A stretch of DNA of 64,000 nucleotides from Chara braunii (GCA_003427395.1 BFEA01000014.1:6291973-6355972), one strand, 5' to 3'. Positions 44,909-56,058 are shown, numbered from the stretch's first letter. Numbers and translations are program-made. Notes: generated by a model from the letters alone, not told the origin.

Positions 44909-45888
44909 CCGCTTATAGGTACCCTACTACCGGGGACAGCATCCATTGCATGAACGACCTCCCTTTCCACCACACCCGTGGGCTTGTCAAAAAGATCAGA
45001 GTACTGAGCAAGGCAGACTGATTCTATCTCTGGGGGTGATTTTACGGCCTTGACTGTCTTAGAGAAAAAGACTAGATACATGCCCTCCTCGCGATTTTCC
45101 TTATAGAAAGAGGTGGCACACATGCAGTCGTAGTTTTCCACCAGTCTAACGGTTCTACCATTTTGCAGGTTGTGTATCAACACCTTTCTATCCCCATCGA
45201 ATTGAGGTTGAGCGACCTCAAGGTAGTACATACCCAGCAGCATCTCAAATGGCGGTTCGTCGCTAACAAGGAATTATATTTTATGTCTCACTTCCCCTCG
45301 TCCATAGGAGAAGGTGCAGACTACGTCCTTGACATAGTCCTGGACAATCATGCGGTGTTTGTTGGCTAGCGTAGATGCTACAGATCTGCTAAGCTGTTGC
45401 ACTTAGTCCCCTAAGCGCAGCCTATCCACACTAGCACGACTGATGAAGTTTTGTGTAGAGCCTATGTCTGCAAAGGCACCCACTTTGCGGCCATCTACAT
45501 TAACCTCTACAACAAAATGTTCACCCCTAGGACCTTTACTTATCATCGCCCAAAGGTCTCTGGGGTCCTTCCCTGACCACTCAGTCTGTAACTCTTCTAG
45601 GGAATCAGACACATCTCTCGAACAGAGCATCAGTGGGTCTGAATGTGTCTGCGGGGCGATGGATGGGTCACTAGCCTTGGCCAACGCCTGAAGTGGGGAA
45701 GACAACGATACCACTTCGAGGTGTTTCCCTGCGAAGTGCTCGCAGACGCACCACCAGGGTTCGAAGATAAGCCCACCACTGTTGGAGAGGCTACCTTTGT
45801 GGTGACCTTTTTGCCTCGACACGTCCGAGAAGTGTGGCCATAGTTGCCACAATTCATACACGTGCCCCTGGCAACTCGGTCTCGCCAC
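44869..45888 (-). pseudogene. A4 retropepsin, active site D-I-G
   Basis: Minus strand. 45403-45888 reads GEHFVVEVNVDGRKVGAFAD then IGSTQNFISRASVDRLRLGD, so the active-site loop is D-I-G-S instead of the common D-S/T-G. The downstream segment 44869-45243 has MLLGMYYLEVAQPQFDGDRK and the link to reverse transcriptase. A stop near 45403 separates them. The Asp is present, unlike in A2. Confidence 0.85.
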
Positions 45889-47857
45889 ACCTCATAATCT
45901 AAACCAAGTTTTACCTAGGCTAGTGTTCCAACTCTTGGATCGGCCTACCTTCTGCTTCCCGGTCCCCATCTCTTTGATGGGTGCCACGACTCCCCCATCC
46001 GAAGTCTCACTGGCCCCGTTCTGCTCTGTCCCATCCCCCAAGTGTGGGAAGTCGTCAATCTCAGTTGCTTGACCATCGTGGTCGACAAGCATGAGTTGAC
46101 CTTTCTTCTTCTAGTCTTGGGGAAGTTTCTTCTTCCTACCATCTGTTTGACCTTGATGCACGGACCCAAGCTTAGCATCTATGTCTATGGCTTTCTTGTT
46201 GAAAGTGGCGAAGCTATGTTGGTCAATATAGGCCTCGTCCACCAGCTTATTCTTGACGTCTATGGGCAAACATCTCAAATAGTCTGTGAGGAGTACCTGC
46301 GGGTCATAATGCACACCAAGTACTACGCTCCGACGTTCTACGACGTCAGTGACCTCGCATACAGTCCTGTACCTTTTGGCTCAGAGATTGTTGATCGCGT
46401 CAGTGGCCTTTTGAGCCCCTTGAGGGTCATGCCACCTGCTGTTTGTACACAGTCTGTACGAAGTCTTCGAATGTCTGAGCCTTAGCCCAAGCATCAAAGT
46501 TTTGACCATAGCCCTGCTGCTGCATTAACCCGTTTAACCACTGTGTTGCCGATCCCTCTAAAAAGGAGGCAGCAACTATAACTTCCTGCTCTGGCCTTGT
46601 GAGCTTGTGCCTCACATAGGTAGGCACAGTCCTCACCCCAGGTATCTTGGTCCTCGTCCTTCTTCCTGTCGCCAGAGAAGGGCTTCGGACTCAGTAAAGG
46701 AATCTTGGGCATCCACTGCATGGGTTGGATCTGCCCAGGCGATTGCTGCAGTGACTGCATAGCCATTGAGACCAGTTGCTGCTTGCTAAACTGAGCCTGT
46801 CTTGACGATGGCACTGTAGCTGCCACCGTCGTTAATGGTCCTGAAGAAGCTCTAAGGACCGGACCACTAGTTGCTACTAAACCACCTGGAGGGGACATGC
46901 CAAACATCGTCCTTCTTCCTGTCGCCAGAGAAGGGCTTCGGACTCAGCCAAGGAATCTTGGGCATCCACTGCATGGGTTGGATCTGCCCAGGCGATTGCT
47001 GCAGTGGCTGCATAGCCATTGAGACCGGTTGCTGCGTGCTAAACTGAGCCTGTCCTGACGATGGCACTGTAGCTGCCACCGTTGTTAATGGTCCTGAAGA
47101 AGCTGTAAGGACCGGACCACTAGTTGCTTCTAAACCACCTGGAGGGGGCATGCCAAACATCGGAGGGAAGAGGGCCCTACCGGCAATGGTGTCACTGAGG
47201 GGCCCGCAACCGAAGGGGGAGCTACAGCATACTAAGGCTGCCTTATCATTGGACGAGGAGCCTGCAGTGCAGCCAGAATTTGTCTTTGGCCTGCCTAGCT
47301 CATTCAACACTTCCTGCTTTACGCAGCGCTTGCATTGCAGGATCAAATGTTGACTCGTCTAGTGCGTCTAATTTGCTTAACTCCTGTCTCCTACTCCCTA
47401 GTCTAGCTTTTCTCAAGATAGCCCGCTGTCTCCTCTCTGCTGCCTCTCTTAACTGCCGCTGCAGCTCATCATGAAGTTCTTCTGCTTGGAGGATCTCATA
47501 ATCCTTCGGTGTGAGTTGAGTCTGATGGCTGACTTGCAAGCCAACAGTCTGACTAATGGAAACAGTTTGAGAAACTCCCTGACTGACACCTGGCGAAGAG
47601 GCTTGAGACAAGGCCTGTGACACTGTGGAGGAGGTAGCCATGGCAGCCTCAGCCCAGACCCTAGCGTCCGCTAGTCTTGCTGCTGCAAGTATCTGTTCAG
47701 CGTTGGCTGCCGCTGTCCTAGTCCTCTCTAATGTCGTCCTTTCCCTGGTACTCTCCTTGGCCTAATTCCAAGAAGGTAATCAGTCGACTGAGTGCAGCTC
47801 TACGAGTAAGGGTTCTACTAGTCTCTCCTCCTCCTCACTACTGCCTGCATCACTCAT
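45630..47857 (-). pseudogene. A4 gag with 253-bp duplication
   Basis: Minus strand. The start is set at ATG 47855-47857 (MSDAGSSEEEERLVEP), matching the A2 start. 47300-47641 has the coiled-coil-like RRQRAILRKARLGSRRQELS. The Pro/Gln linker and start of the capsid core (MPKIPxLSPKPFSGDRKKD) are present twice through a 253-base tandem duplication (46655-46907 and 46908-47160). 45630-45890 carries TCMNCGNYGHTSRTC, an intact zinc knuckle. Multiple frames are needed. Confidence 0.86.
46655..47160 (-). repeat. 253-bp tandem duplication in A4 gag
   Basis: CGTCCTTCTTCCTGTCGCCA starts at 46655 and 46908; both copies run to CATGCCAAACAT. The copies are very similar. The length is not a multiple of three, so it shifts the frame. 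Confidence 0.92.
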
Positions 47858-49224
47858 GAGCTACAGTGTGTGTGATCTAAACCAGAATCCACACTGAATC
47901 CTAGCTCAGCTTGACACCCAACTGAGTATGTTTAACAACTATTTTCAGTCAGCCTGGAGAGAAACAGTTAAGTGGTCAATAACAACTAATGTCAGATCCC
48001 ACAGGTAACCCTAGTTCTATTTTTAGATTATTCTAACACAGATTGCAATGCAGCAAGGAAAATACTATCCTATCTGCAGCTGTCTGTCAGTTGTCAACAA
48101 ATCCGTACAACTAAAAAAAAAAAAAAAAAAAACAGTTTACCTGTGGAGATGTATGCTGGATGGCAGTATGTCTAATTAATGCCACAGCGAACAGTTACCG
48201 AAATCCCCCCTCTCCCTGTATCCTTCTGGAGTAGTCACTTTGTGCCAACGCCCTGTGTCCCAAGTCTATGCCGAACCTGCCAGCCCCTGCACGTTATTTA
48301 CCCTCGCATGCAACATGCCTTACATCTGGTTTGATCTGGCTGATCAAGAGGCAGTTTAAGGACAGCCCCCGAGGTCCTCAGGAATTATTTAACGTCGCAG
48401 ACAGGATGACGATCACAGCCAGGGTTCAACACCGGAACCCGCCAGAAATATTTAGAGACGGTTTGGTAAGCGTCTGTTCAAAGGGCTGGCATGCCCCGCA
48501 TGACCTCTATTGCGCAGCAGCAGAACTAAGGACTTGTGGAGCATGCGTGTACTAGTCCCAGCGGGTTGGCATGGTGACCGTGACCTGAGTGCTTCGCCCA
48601 GGGCCCTTCAGAGGCTTCGCCCGTCTCCCACCAGCTTGCTGCCCAGTAAGAATGTTGACTCTCAAGGTTGAGCGCTCGCGACACCTCACATTGAGAGGAC
48701 TCTCAAGACAGAGCTCATTTCCTCATGGTACCACATAAAGAGTGAGTTGGGTACAACATATAAACAAAAAATTGCTGAGATATAGAGACTTTTTCTTAAG
48801 TAGATAAACTAGTAGGTTTATATAGGACCACGCCCGTCTCAGCACATTGAAACTGTGGACCAAATTTCTTCAGCGTGCTTCTTTTAAGAAGCAATGGAGA
48901 GGGTAGATAAGGAAGAGAGCAACACACCTCATAATGCTGCCCCCAACCACAGATTTCTCACTGGCAACCTGATGTGCATTTATGATGACCGGTCTTTGAC
49001 TCGGCACAACAAAGAGCAGAATGCAGTTCCACCTTGGCTTAAATGCCACTTCAGCGAGCTCTCATCAACCAGCGTACACCACTAATGTCACCACCTATCT
49101 CCCTGGCGCGCCCACACGACCCTGGGCCGCCAATCGTTCAAAGCCCAGCCTCATTACTGCCCCTCACCTCATGTGAAGGACCAAACAGCTACTGCGAAGA
49201 ACCAATGAAGCGCAGTTCGAACCC
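47858..49224 (-). other. A4 untranslated leader
   Basis: About 1.37 kb matching the A2 leader (for example CAGGAATTATTTAACGTCGC near 48378 and GAGACGGTTTGGTAAGCGTC near 48452). It contains an A-run at 48113-48131 and an extra segment near 48730-48890 not evident in A2. No gene. Confidence 0.75.
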
Positions 49225-49236
49225 GCTCCGATACCA
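49225..49236 (-). other. A4 primer-binding site
   Basis: Minus-strand TGGTATCGGAGC, an initiator tRNA-Met site with one change from consensus, identical to that of B1. Confidence 0.87.
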
Positions 49237-49239
49237 AAT

Positions 49240-50284
49240 TGCAAGGAAAATGAGCGGTAGCGAGATGACAATGTCCAGAATGCACAATCACATTAATAGC
49301 CAGAAAGTATCACAGTGTCCAGAAAGCAGCATTGCACCAATATGACACCAATGGAGAGTTGTAACACTGAAACCAATGTCAATGAGAGCTTGCTTTCGCC
49401 ACCACCAACACACGAGTCCAGGACCTTCTCCCTACTTGGCGCTCTTCTCCCAGCCTACTTCCTACACAGCTACAATCTGCGTACTAATTGACAATGCAAC
49501 TGTTGACATCAGCAGCCCACGACGTACTTGAAGATGTCGCTCAATGCAGACCATTGCCAATACCATGTATGTGCCCTCACATCATCATCATCATCATCAT
49601 CATCATCCTTCTCTCTCTCCCCTGACTTACACCCATGTCTTCCCTTTGTACACCCGAAGACCACCCCTGCTCCTCAGCCCATGTCTTCCCTTTGTACACC
49701 CATGTCTTCCCTTTGTACACCCCAAGCCCCAGCCAGCTACGAAGGCTGGGCTATGGCGCTGCCCTCAGCAGCGCCCTCACTCACACATGACCGCACGTGC
49801 TTGCACCTTGCCTCTCAGCGCCAGCAGCAGCCCACAAGTGTCCGCTCCAGCAGCAGCGCTGCCTCTAGCACGCAAGTACCTGAATGCCAGCCCAGGCAGC
49901 GAGCTATTTCCTATATGGAAAGAGCCTGCCTCGATTGGCGGCCGGGCTGGCCTGGGCCTCTGCCCAGAAGCTTCTGGTAGGCCCCAGGAGGCTGTGCCTC
50001 CGATGCAGCTGCTGGGCCTCCGTTTGGTTGGGCCTCCCAACTGTCTGTGTATGAGGCTGCGATTCTCGCCCAGGGCCTGCATTTCTGGAAGGCCTGGAGG
50101 GCCGTGGAATGTCTTTGCTGCTCGGCCTGTTTCCCTCAACCAACTGGCGCGTCACAACTGCCTCGACCCCAAATACAAAATTGACAGCCGAGGGCTTCTT
50201 GTGATTTGTTAGGCCCGCCTTCACTTAGGGCGGGCACATCTGCAACAGGGCCCCCTTAGGCCCCCAGAGGACCAGATACTCACA
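49240..50284 (-). repeat. A4 5' LTR
   Basis: 1,045 bases; plus strand TGCAAGGAAAATGAGCGG to GATACTCACA. Carries a (CAT)n run near 49580-49605, the palindrome CTATTTCCTATATGGAAAGAG near 49903, and CCCGCCTTCACTTAGGGCGG near 50216. It contains a local duplication of a CCCATGTCTTCCCTTTGTAC word (49633-49720). Confidence 0.92.
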
Positions 50285-50404
50285 CTGTTGCGAGGAATGA
50301 GCCCTCGCGAGGCCCTTATGAGACATACAAGTGTTCTGGGTTGCGGCCCCTAGCAAGCCTGTGCAGGCCCTAAGTGAAGGTGGGCCTGAATATCCAAGAG
50401 GCCT

Positions 50405-50627
50405 ATTTTCCTAAGCTGGGCCGCCGCACCCGGCAGGACGGGTCCAGGGGTTCCGCCTGGGAAATCCAGGCGGCCCCAAAACCCAGCAGGGAATTTTTTT
50501 TTTGAAGCCGGGGTTTTGCTGCGCTATCCTGGAGGACCCCGAATCTGCAACAAAAATGTGAACATGGGGGGGAGGAAACTGGGGGTCCCCATTAACCACG
50601 TGTGATGTCGGGGAGGATGCTGTGGGG

Positions 50628-50726
<99 letters not shown>

Positions 50727-50765
50727 NNNNNNNNNNNNNNNNNNNNNNNNNNNNNNNNNNNNNNN

Positions 50766-50843
<78 letters not shown>

Positions 50844-51112
50844 TCTTTTTCCCCATACACGAAGACAACCATCATCTGCACCTCCGCTGGCTATCCAAGC
50901 CAAGCCCTGGCTATTCCAGACTGGCTATGGTGCTGCCCTCGGCAGCGCCCTGCCTTCTTCCTTGACGCTCAGGAGCGCCCGGCATCCACTAGCGCACAGC
51001 AAGCAGGGTGCAAGCGCACGCTCCAGGGGGGGATGCTGGGGGGAGGGCTGTCTCCGCAACCCCGTTAACCACGTGTGATGTCGGGGGGTGGGGGGGGATG
51101 CTGGGGGGAGGG

Positions 51113-51193
<81 letters not shown>

Positions 51194-51654
51194 CAACTAA
51201 GTCCCTTGCCTTGTCGATGGTGGGCGTTGCCGGGGTTCTTCCAAGTTGCGCATCGAAGTCCGGCGGAGTGACACAACTGCAGGGCAGGGAACGGGAGGAC
51301 CTCGGAGGTACAGCGTGAGTATGGGGGAGGGAACGGGGGCCGATTATTCCCGCCCACGCCGATTTGAAATCGCGGCCATCTGGGTTGTCGATCTTTGAGA
51401 TCGGCGATCCAGATCAGGCCCAATTTCAAATCGGTGAAATCGGGCCTACCGGCCCCGTTTTTTTTGTTTTTTGGTGATCTAGGGGCAAAAAGGCCCTCAG
51501 CGCTGGAAGAAGAAAAGAAAACAAAACCTACAGTGATGCGCTGGGGGCGCCCGGTGGCCAACCGGACTCGACAACCGGCCAGGCGGCCCATTCCCCCCTC
51601 TCCCTCCACGTAGACGACTAGGCGCCCGGGCGGCCCGGGGACCAGCCTAGCTGT
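50405..51654. other. Microsatellite-rich insertion inside solo LTR, possibly misassembled
   Basis: Contains (CT)n at about 50632-50837 interrupted by 39 N (50727-50765), an antisense family A LTR piece at 50838-51025 (matches 32217-32400), and a second (CT)n at 51115-51191. TTAACCACGTGTGATGTCGG precedes both CT tracts (about 50591 and 51065). Possible 5-base flank TTTTC on both sides. Leu-Ser and Arg-Glu frames are artefacts. Confidence 0.5.
50727..50765. other. Assembly gap (39 N)
   Basis: A run of 39 ambiguous bases inside a (CT)n tract; tract length and local order are unreliable. Confidence 0.99.
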
Positions 51655-52625
51655 TTTCGACATTTTTTCGTACGTGGGGATTCAGACAGTTGCAGCACGC
51701 CAGTTGCTTACAGAGCAATGTCAGCCTCCAGGATCCTTCCTGAAGCCAGGGCTGCGCTGTACAGTGAGCCCAGGGCTCAGGTGGTTGCGCCCTTGGCACA
51801 CACTGTGTGAGGCCGACACATCACGGACTGGCCGCAGGCCAATGTGAAAGCAGCATTACCGTCACACAAGAATCAAAAGAGCCAATGGGAATGCTGCGAA
51901 CACTTGGAAGCTGCATGGCTGCCCAAACGTGCCTAACTGCATGGGGCCCAGGCCAGTATCGGAAACTGGGCCTGGGCGCAGACAGTTGGGGCCAGAGGCA
52001 AGCTATTGCCCCCCCCCTACACCCCTGTCCAGGCCAGCCAGACACGGGCACACTTTCCATGAAGGCAAGTGTCTGCCCCAGCGCTGGGGCATTCTGGCTT
52101 GTGTACGCAATGCGGGCAGGCTGGGGCGTGCGCGAGCGCTGAGAGGTGAGGGCATTGCGGTGGCAGTGGGCGCATGGCAGCCATAGCTGGGCCGAGCGTG
52201 CGGGTGCGCAAAGGTGGTCATGGTGATCTTTGGGTAGGAGGCACACGAAGAGGAGGGGAGACGAGGTGGTGAGGGGAGGAGAGAGAGCACATATGTGATG
52301 TATGCTGGCGGTTGGCATTGCAGATTACGTCAATATACATTGGTCTTCATGAGCGAGTTGATCTGGCTGCAAGAATGTAGACAGGCTAGATAGGCGGAGT
52401 AGAGTAGGCTGGGCGTCGGGCGCCACACAGTAGGAGAGACAGTGGATACTATGTTGGTGTGACCAGCGTGTGGTGACATTGACATCAAAGTTCATTTTAT
52501 TGCTCTTATCCGAATGGTATCTTGGTGTATTGTGCTCTCTTCTTGGTATTCGACTATCTGAGCTTCTTCGTGATTTTGCAACTTGGCTTTCTGTCTATTG
52601 CTCCCGCTCATAATCCTTGCACTGT

Positions 52626-53342
52626 CCTATTTTTCGTGGGAAAGGGGCGGGGTTTGCCATCACACCTCGCCCCTCCCCAAAGATTCTGACGCCCCCCTAT
52701 TTTCGGGGTGGGAGCGCATGGATGTGCATGCTTCAGCGGTGAATATTTAGAAATCTGTGAAACCTGTCATACATCTGTCCCCTGCTCTTTGCATGTCATA
52801 CTCTATGCTGCCCTCCGGTTGCCCCTACCTCCCCTGCCTTGTACTCCTAGAGAACTCCGCCTTCTACCCCTTACCCTCCATCCTCCCCTCCACTCCCCTT
52901 GTACTACTAACAAATACATACGAATGAGCATTATTAAAAGTGTAGACGATATGAAGATCAGAAATGACATGAATGGAAGTATGAAGATGAAGGACGGACA
53001 CAAAGACTGTATAAGCTGAAGATCTGAAGTGAAATGAACAGATGGAAGTATGAAGATGAAGGACGGACACAAAGACTGTATAAGCTGAAGATCTGAAGTG
53101 AAATGAACAGGAGTATGAAGCTCTGAAGAGATGCACAGGAGCATACCTTCCCTTTTACTCTGCCTGCTGAAATAACGTGCAAGTGGGCCGTGAAGGCACA
53201 CGGGGATGTGGGCAGCTGCCGCTCAACCACAATCAACGTGGGCAGCCTTGTGCGTAAGAGGCACAGTAAAAGGGGAGTTGCAAGAACAATAAGGTCAACC
53301 AAAAAACTGTCTAATTATAAAATTGCTTTAATATGTTGGACA
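52626..53342 (+). other. NOMO intron with tandem repeat
   Basis: Intron sequence following the solo LTR, with no gene. Contains a G/C-rich start and the 69-base tandem repeat at 52973-53110. Confidence 0.55.
52973..53110. repeat. 69-bp tandem repeat, two copies
   Basis: ATGGAAGTATGAAGATGAAG starts at 52973 and 53042. The two 69-base copies are almost identical, and a short third fragment (GAGTATGAAGCTCTGAAG) follows. Confidence 0.93.
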
Positions 53343-54350
53343 TGTTATGACCCTGGACAATTTCGAGATACACATCCATCAGAAAGTACAATGCCGTCCA
53401 ATTGCAGAAAGAAATGAATGAACTTGATAGGAGAGAGAGGATTAGAAGAAGAAGAAGTAAGAAAGAAGAAGAAGATGATGTACATCAGCATGGACAAATG
53501 ACAAGGCTCTTCTTCTTCGCCCATCAATCTCCTCCTCCTTATCTCCCCCGTCTCTTATTTATACAAGAAATAATAATACAATGTTGAATGGCTGATCCAG
53601 AATCAATGTCCGAGTCCCTCTTCTACTGCAGGTATCACTTGAGGTCCACCATAGCCATGGCCATGTCCCCACTCTTCACTCTCATAGGCCGAGGCTGTGG
53701 CAGACTACTAGGCCTTGCCCAGATGCCCAAAGGACAACCCAAAGCAGCTATGGCTGCTCTAGCTCAGGCCGCCATGCCCAACCCTGCCCTGAAGCTTCTT
53801 GGTGTGGCTCTCCCCAGTTGGGGACTTTCTGCTGCAGCGCCCACCAAGGTGAAGAAGATGGCTGCCACCATAGCCAGGTAAGTACCCATCAGTCCAACCA
53901 GTCTGGGTCTAGGGCCTGTACGGGCAATATCAGAGTCTGCAAAGATGTTTCCCTTCGAAAGGGAGGAGGTACCGGTTGCTTGGGAGGCCGAGCGGCCTGG
54001 AAGTCACCGCCCAGGAGGCAAAGCAGGCCGCTATATCTTCGGGCCGGGCGGAGAGTCCGGCCTCTTTTTCGGTGTGCAAGTTTGGCGACACACTGGTGGA
54101 GCGCTGGCTGGAGCAGCAGCGCTATGCTGGAGCAGCGCTGCTGGGGAAGAAGGAGAAGGACATGAGGGAGGAAGAAGGAAGGAAGGGGGAGGAGCGCCTA
54201 GACCTAACCTACAACTACTGGGCGTCTAAAAATGCCACTTTTGTCTTCTTCTGCTCGGCCTCCGGTACCTGCACATCCACCCCTTGAGTGTTTTTCCCCG
54301 CTGCAACCCCTCAATGTCACGGCCACAGGTAAGTACCAGCCCTGAGGGCC
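53343..54350 (-). repeat. Family C LTR-like repeat (second copy)
   Basis: 53343-53790 matches 20234-20668 throughout, starting TGTTATGACCCTGG. No primer site precedes it, so it is a left-end or solo LTR. The right end is unclear; an LTR-like mix of GGCCTGG/GAGCAGCAGCGCT words continues to about 54350. GCCACCATAGCCAGGTAAGT at 53865 resembles an exon end but has no coding support. Confidence 0.6.
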
Positions 54351-54393
54351 CAACGAACGAGCAAGTTCCCTGACGGGCCACACACATACTCAT

Positions 54394-54500
54394 GCCAACC
54401 AGCACTCAGACAGGCACGGTCACACACACCCAAGCCAACCAACACTCAGACAGGCATGGTCACACACACACTCAAGCCATCCAGCACTCAGACAGACATG
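54394..54500. repeat. About 40-bp tandem repeat, 2.6 copies
   Basis: Units starting GCCAACCAGCACTCAGACAG at 54394, 54434 and 54476, each with a CA-rich tail. Confidence 0.85.
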
Positions 54501-55144
54501 CAGTCCAGCAAGTGTGCACACACAGACTTAGTAGCAAGCGGGAAACTCAGCAGGGCATTCAGTCCATGGGCAAAACTCAGAAATCAGTTGTGTGTTTCAG
54601 TCCATGTATGGACGGGTCATCACAGGACATCTCAAATGCTCTCGTTGTCTGCAATAGGACAAAGACTGCTTTGATTCTGAATCTATTCACGTGGGTGGAA
54701 TTGGGGCTGTTGTGGGGAAAATCTGAAACACACGGAGTTAGAAAACTCAGCAGAACGCAGGAAATCTCAGCAAGGCATTCATTCCAGTGGGAGTCTCAGA
54801 AATCAGCAGTGTTCTCAGTCTGTGTTTTGGCAGGTCGTTACACTGTACAAACCTTGCTCTTGTATAATTTCACCCATGATGTTAGGGACACAACCCAAAG
54901 AAAGCCTAGAGTGAATATAGTCAAGAAAGGGGTATAGCGGATCTTTTTGGCTCCATGTTGCTTGTATAGCATTGAAACTGTTTCATTGTTTGCAACAGAG
55001 GTGAAGCTGCATAGATTTTTTATCTACTCATCTGGGTGGAACAGGGGCTGTTGTGGTGGAAATCTGAGACACACATGCAGACACAATGGATTCAGAGGTA
55101 TTCTGAGTCATTGAGTGTAAATGGCACTTCTTCATGTTATGCAG
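54501..55144 (+). other. NOMO intron with dispersed duplication
   Basis: Intron up to acceptor TTATGCAG. A segment with GGGGCTGTTGTGG(G/T)G near 54704 recurs near 55043 with flanking similarity (CACGTGGGTGGAA / CATCTGGGTGGAA), suggesting an old duplication about 340 bases apart. No other gene. Confidence 0.5.
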
Positions 55145-55216
55145 GTGACATCTGCTCGCTACACAATCGAGGCACGAAAGGGCACCTACAAGTTCAGCTC
55201 ACTGCAGAAGTTCATG
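55145..55216 (+). CDS. NOMO exon, end of beta-sandwich repeat
   Basis: 72 bases, 24 codons, phase 0 both ends, between acceptor TTATGCAG and donor GTGAGT: VTSARYTIEA RKGTYKFSSL QKFM. Plant NOMO has VTSNQYTIDAVKEHYKF and KKFM here. This is the last strand pair of the repeat begun in the exon at 39653. The short exon matches exactly the stretch between two conserved residues, with no gap. Confidence 0.92.
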
Positions 55217-55320
55217 GTGAGTGTGTCGGAGAGGACTCAGCTCGTTCAATCCTGTTACTTCTTTTGCTTTCTTGTGCCAGAGGTTATGCAAGGAGATTAC
55301 TGATTTGTAGGTATCTGTTA

Positions 55321-55510
55321 TGTCAATTTGGACAACTGATCGCTGCACTTTGTAGGCTGGTCACCTGGTTTCACACGCATTTGGGGGGAATTTGAAAGGA
55401 TTTAAGTGGCAGTGATCACTGTGTCAATTCTGACAACTGATCGCTGCACTTTGTAGGCTGGTTACCTGGTCTCACGCGCATCTGGGGGAAATTTGAAAGG
55501 ATTGATGAGG
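55321..55510. repeat. 101-bp tandem duplication in NOMO intron
   Basis: TGTCAATT(TG/CT)GACAACTGAT starts at 55321 and 55422, both followed by TTTGTAGGCTGGT(C/T)ACCTGG and GGGGAA(A)TTTGAAAGGATT. Confidence 0.88.
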
Positions 55511-55818
55511 CATGCTTGGCATTGATGCTTTCAATCACCTTTCATCAAATTATCAGAAATTTGCAAATTTGTTGTTTTAAATGTTTTTCCTTTTTTCGGA
55601 TTTTTCTGTGATTGTGCGCCAATGTCTTTTCTGGTCTTCAAAGAGAATTGCTGCAGTGATTTGGCCTGGGAAATCTTGTGTTTGGGATAACTCCTCCATC
55701 AGAATAGTGCAGTGGCTATGGTGGACCATAGATTGGGCCAGTCCGGACAACTTCTGGACCAAGATTTAGAAGTCTTCAGATGACTGGGCATGTTTTTAGG
55801 GTTGGGCATCTGTATCTG

Positions 55819-55822
55819 TTTG

Positions 55823-55855
<33 letters not shown>

Positions 55856-55871
55856 GGGGGGGGTGTGTGTG

Positions 55872-55939
<68 letters not shown>
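55819..55939. repeat. T and GT simple repeats
   Basis: T-runs alternating with GT-runs. Cys-Val or Phe-rich frames are artefacts. Confidence 0.95.
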
Positions 55940-55940
<1 letters not shown>

Positions 55941-56026
55941 TCATGTTTCCACAAAAAAGAGCATATGACTGTGATGGACTGTTTCGTCGGGCTTCCCAGA
56001 CTCGTCAGGAGGTTTTGTGTGTGTGT

Positions 56027-56058
<32 letters not shown>

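Larger units (their letters stand above)
41090..50284 (-). mobile_element. Element A4, complete family A Ty3/gypsy retrotransposon
   Basis: 9,195 bases in minus orientation. Left (3') LTR is 41090-42086 and right (5') LTR 49240-50284, with primer site 49225-49236 and purine tract 42087-42105. The duplication CTGT lies at 41086-41089 and 50285-50288. It is in the 15.4-kb NOMO intron, antisense to the gene. Several internal duplications and deletions make it defective. Confidence 0.93.
50289..52621 (+). repeat. Solo LTR (family A, plus strand) with internal insertion
   Basis: Sense-orientation family A LTR: begins TGCGAGGAATGAGCCC and ends CATAATCCTTGCA. It is flanked by CTGT at 50285-50288 and 52622-52625 with no primer site or internal region. 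LTR homology covers about 50289-50404 and 51655-52621. Roughly 1.25 kb between is foreign and microsatellite-rich. It abuts the 5' LTR of A4 in inverted orientation across a single CTGT. Confidence 0.75.

Noticed and set aside
50602-51271. Long Leu-Ser and Arg-Glu open frames over CT tracts
   Set aside because: They are translations of (CT)n, have no domain content, and cross an N gap.
53820-53880. Possible exon ending GCCACCATAGCCAG/GTAAGT
   Set aside because: Lies in a family C LTR-like repeat, with no NOMO similarity; exons on either side already join without it.
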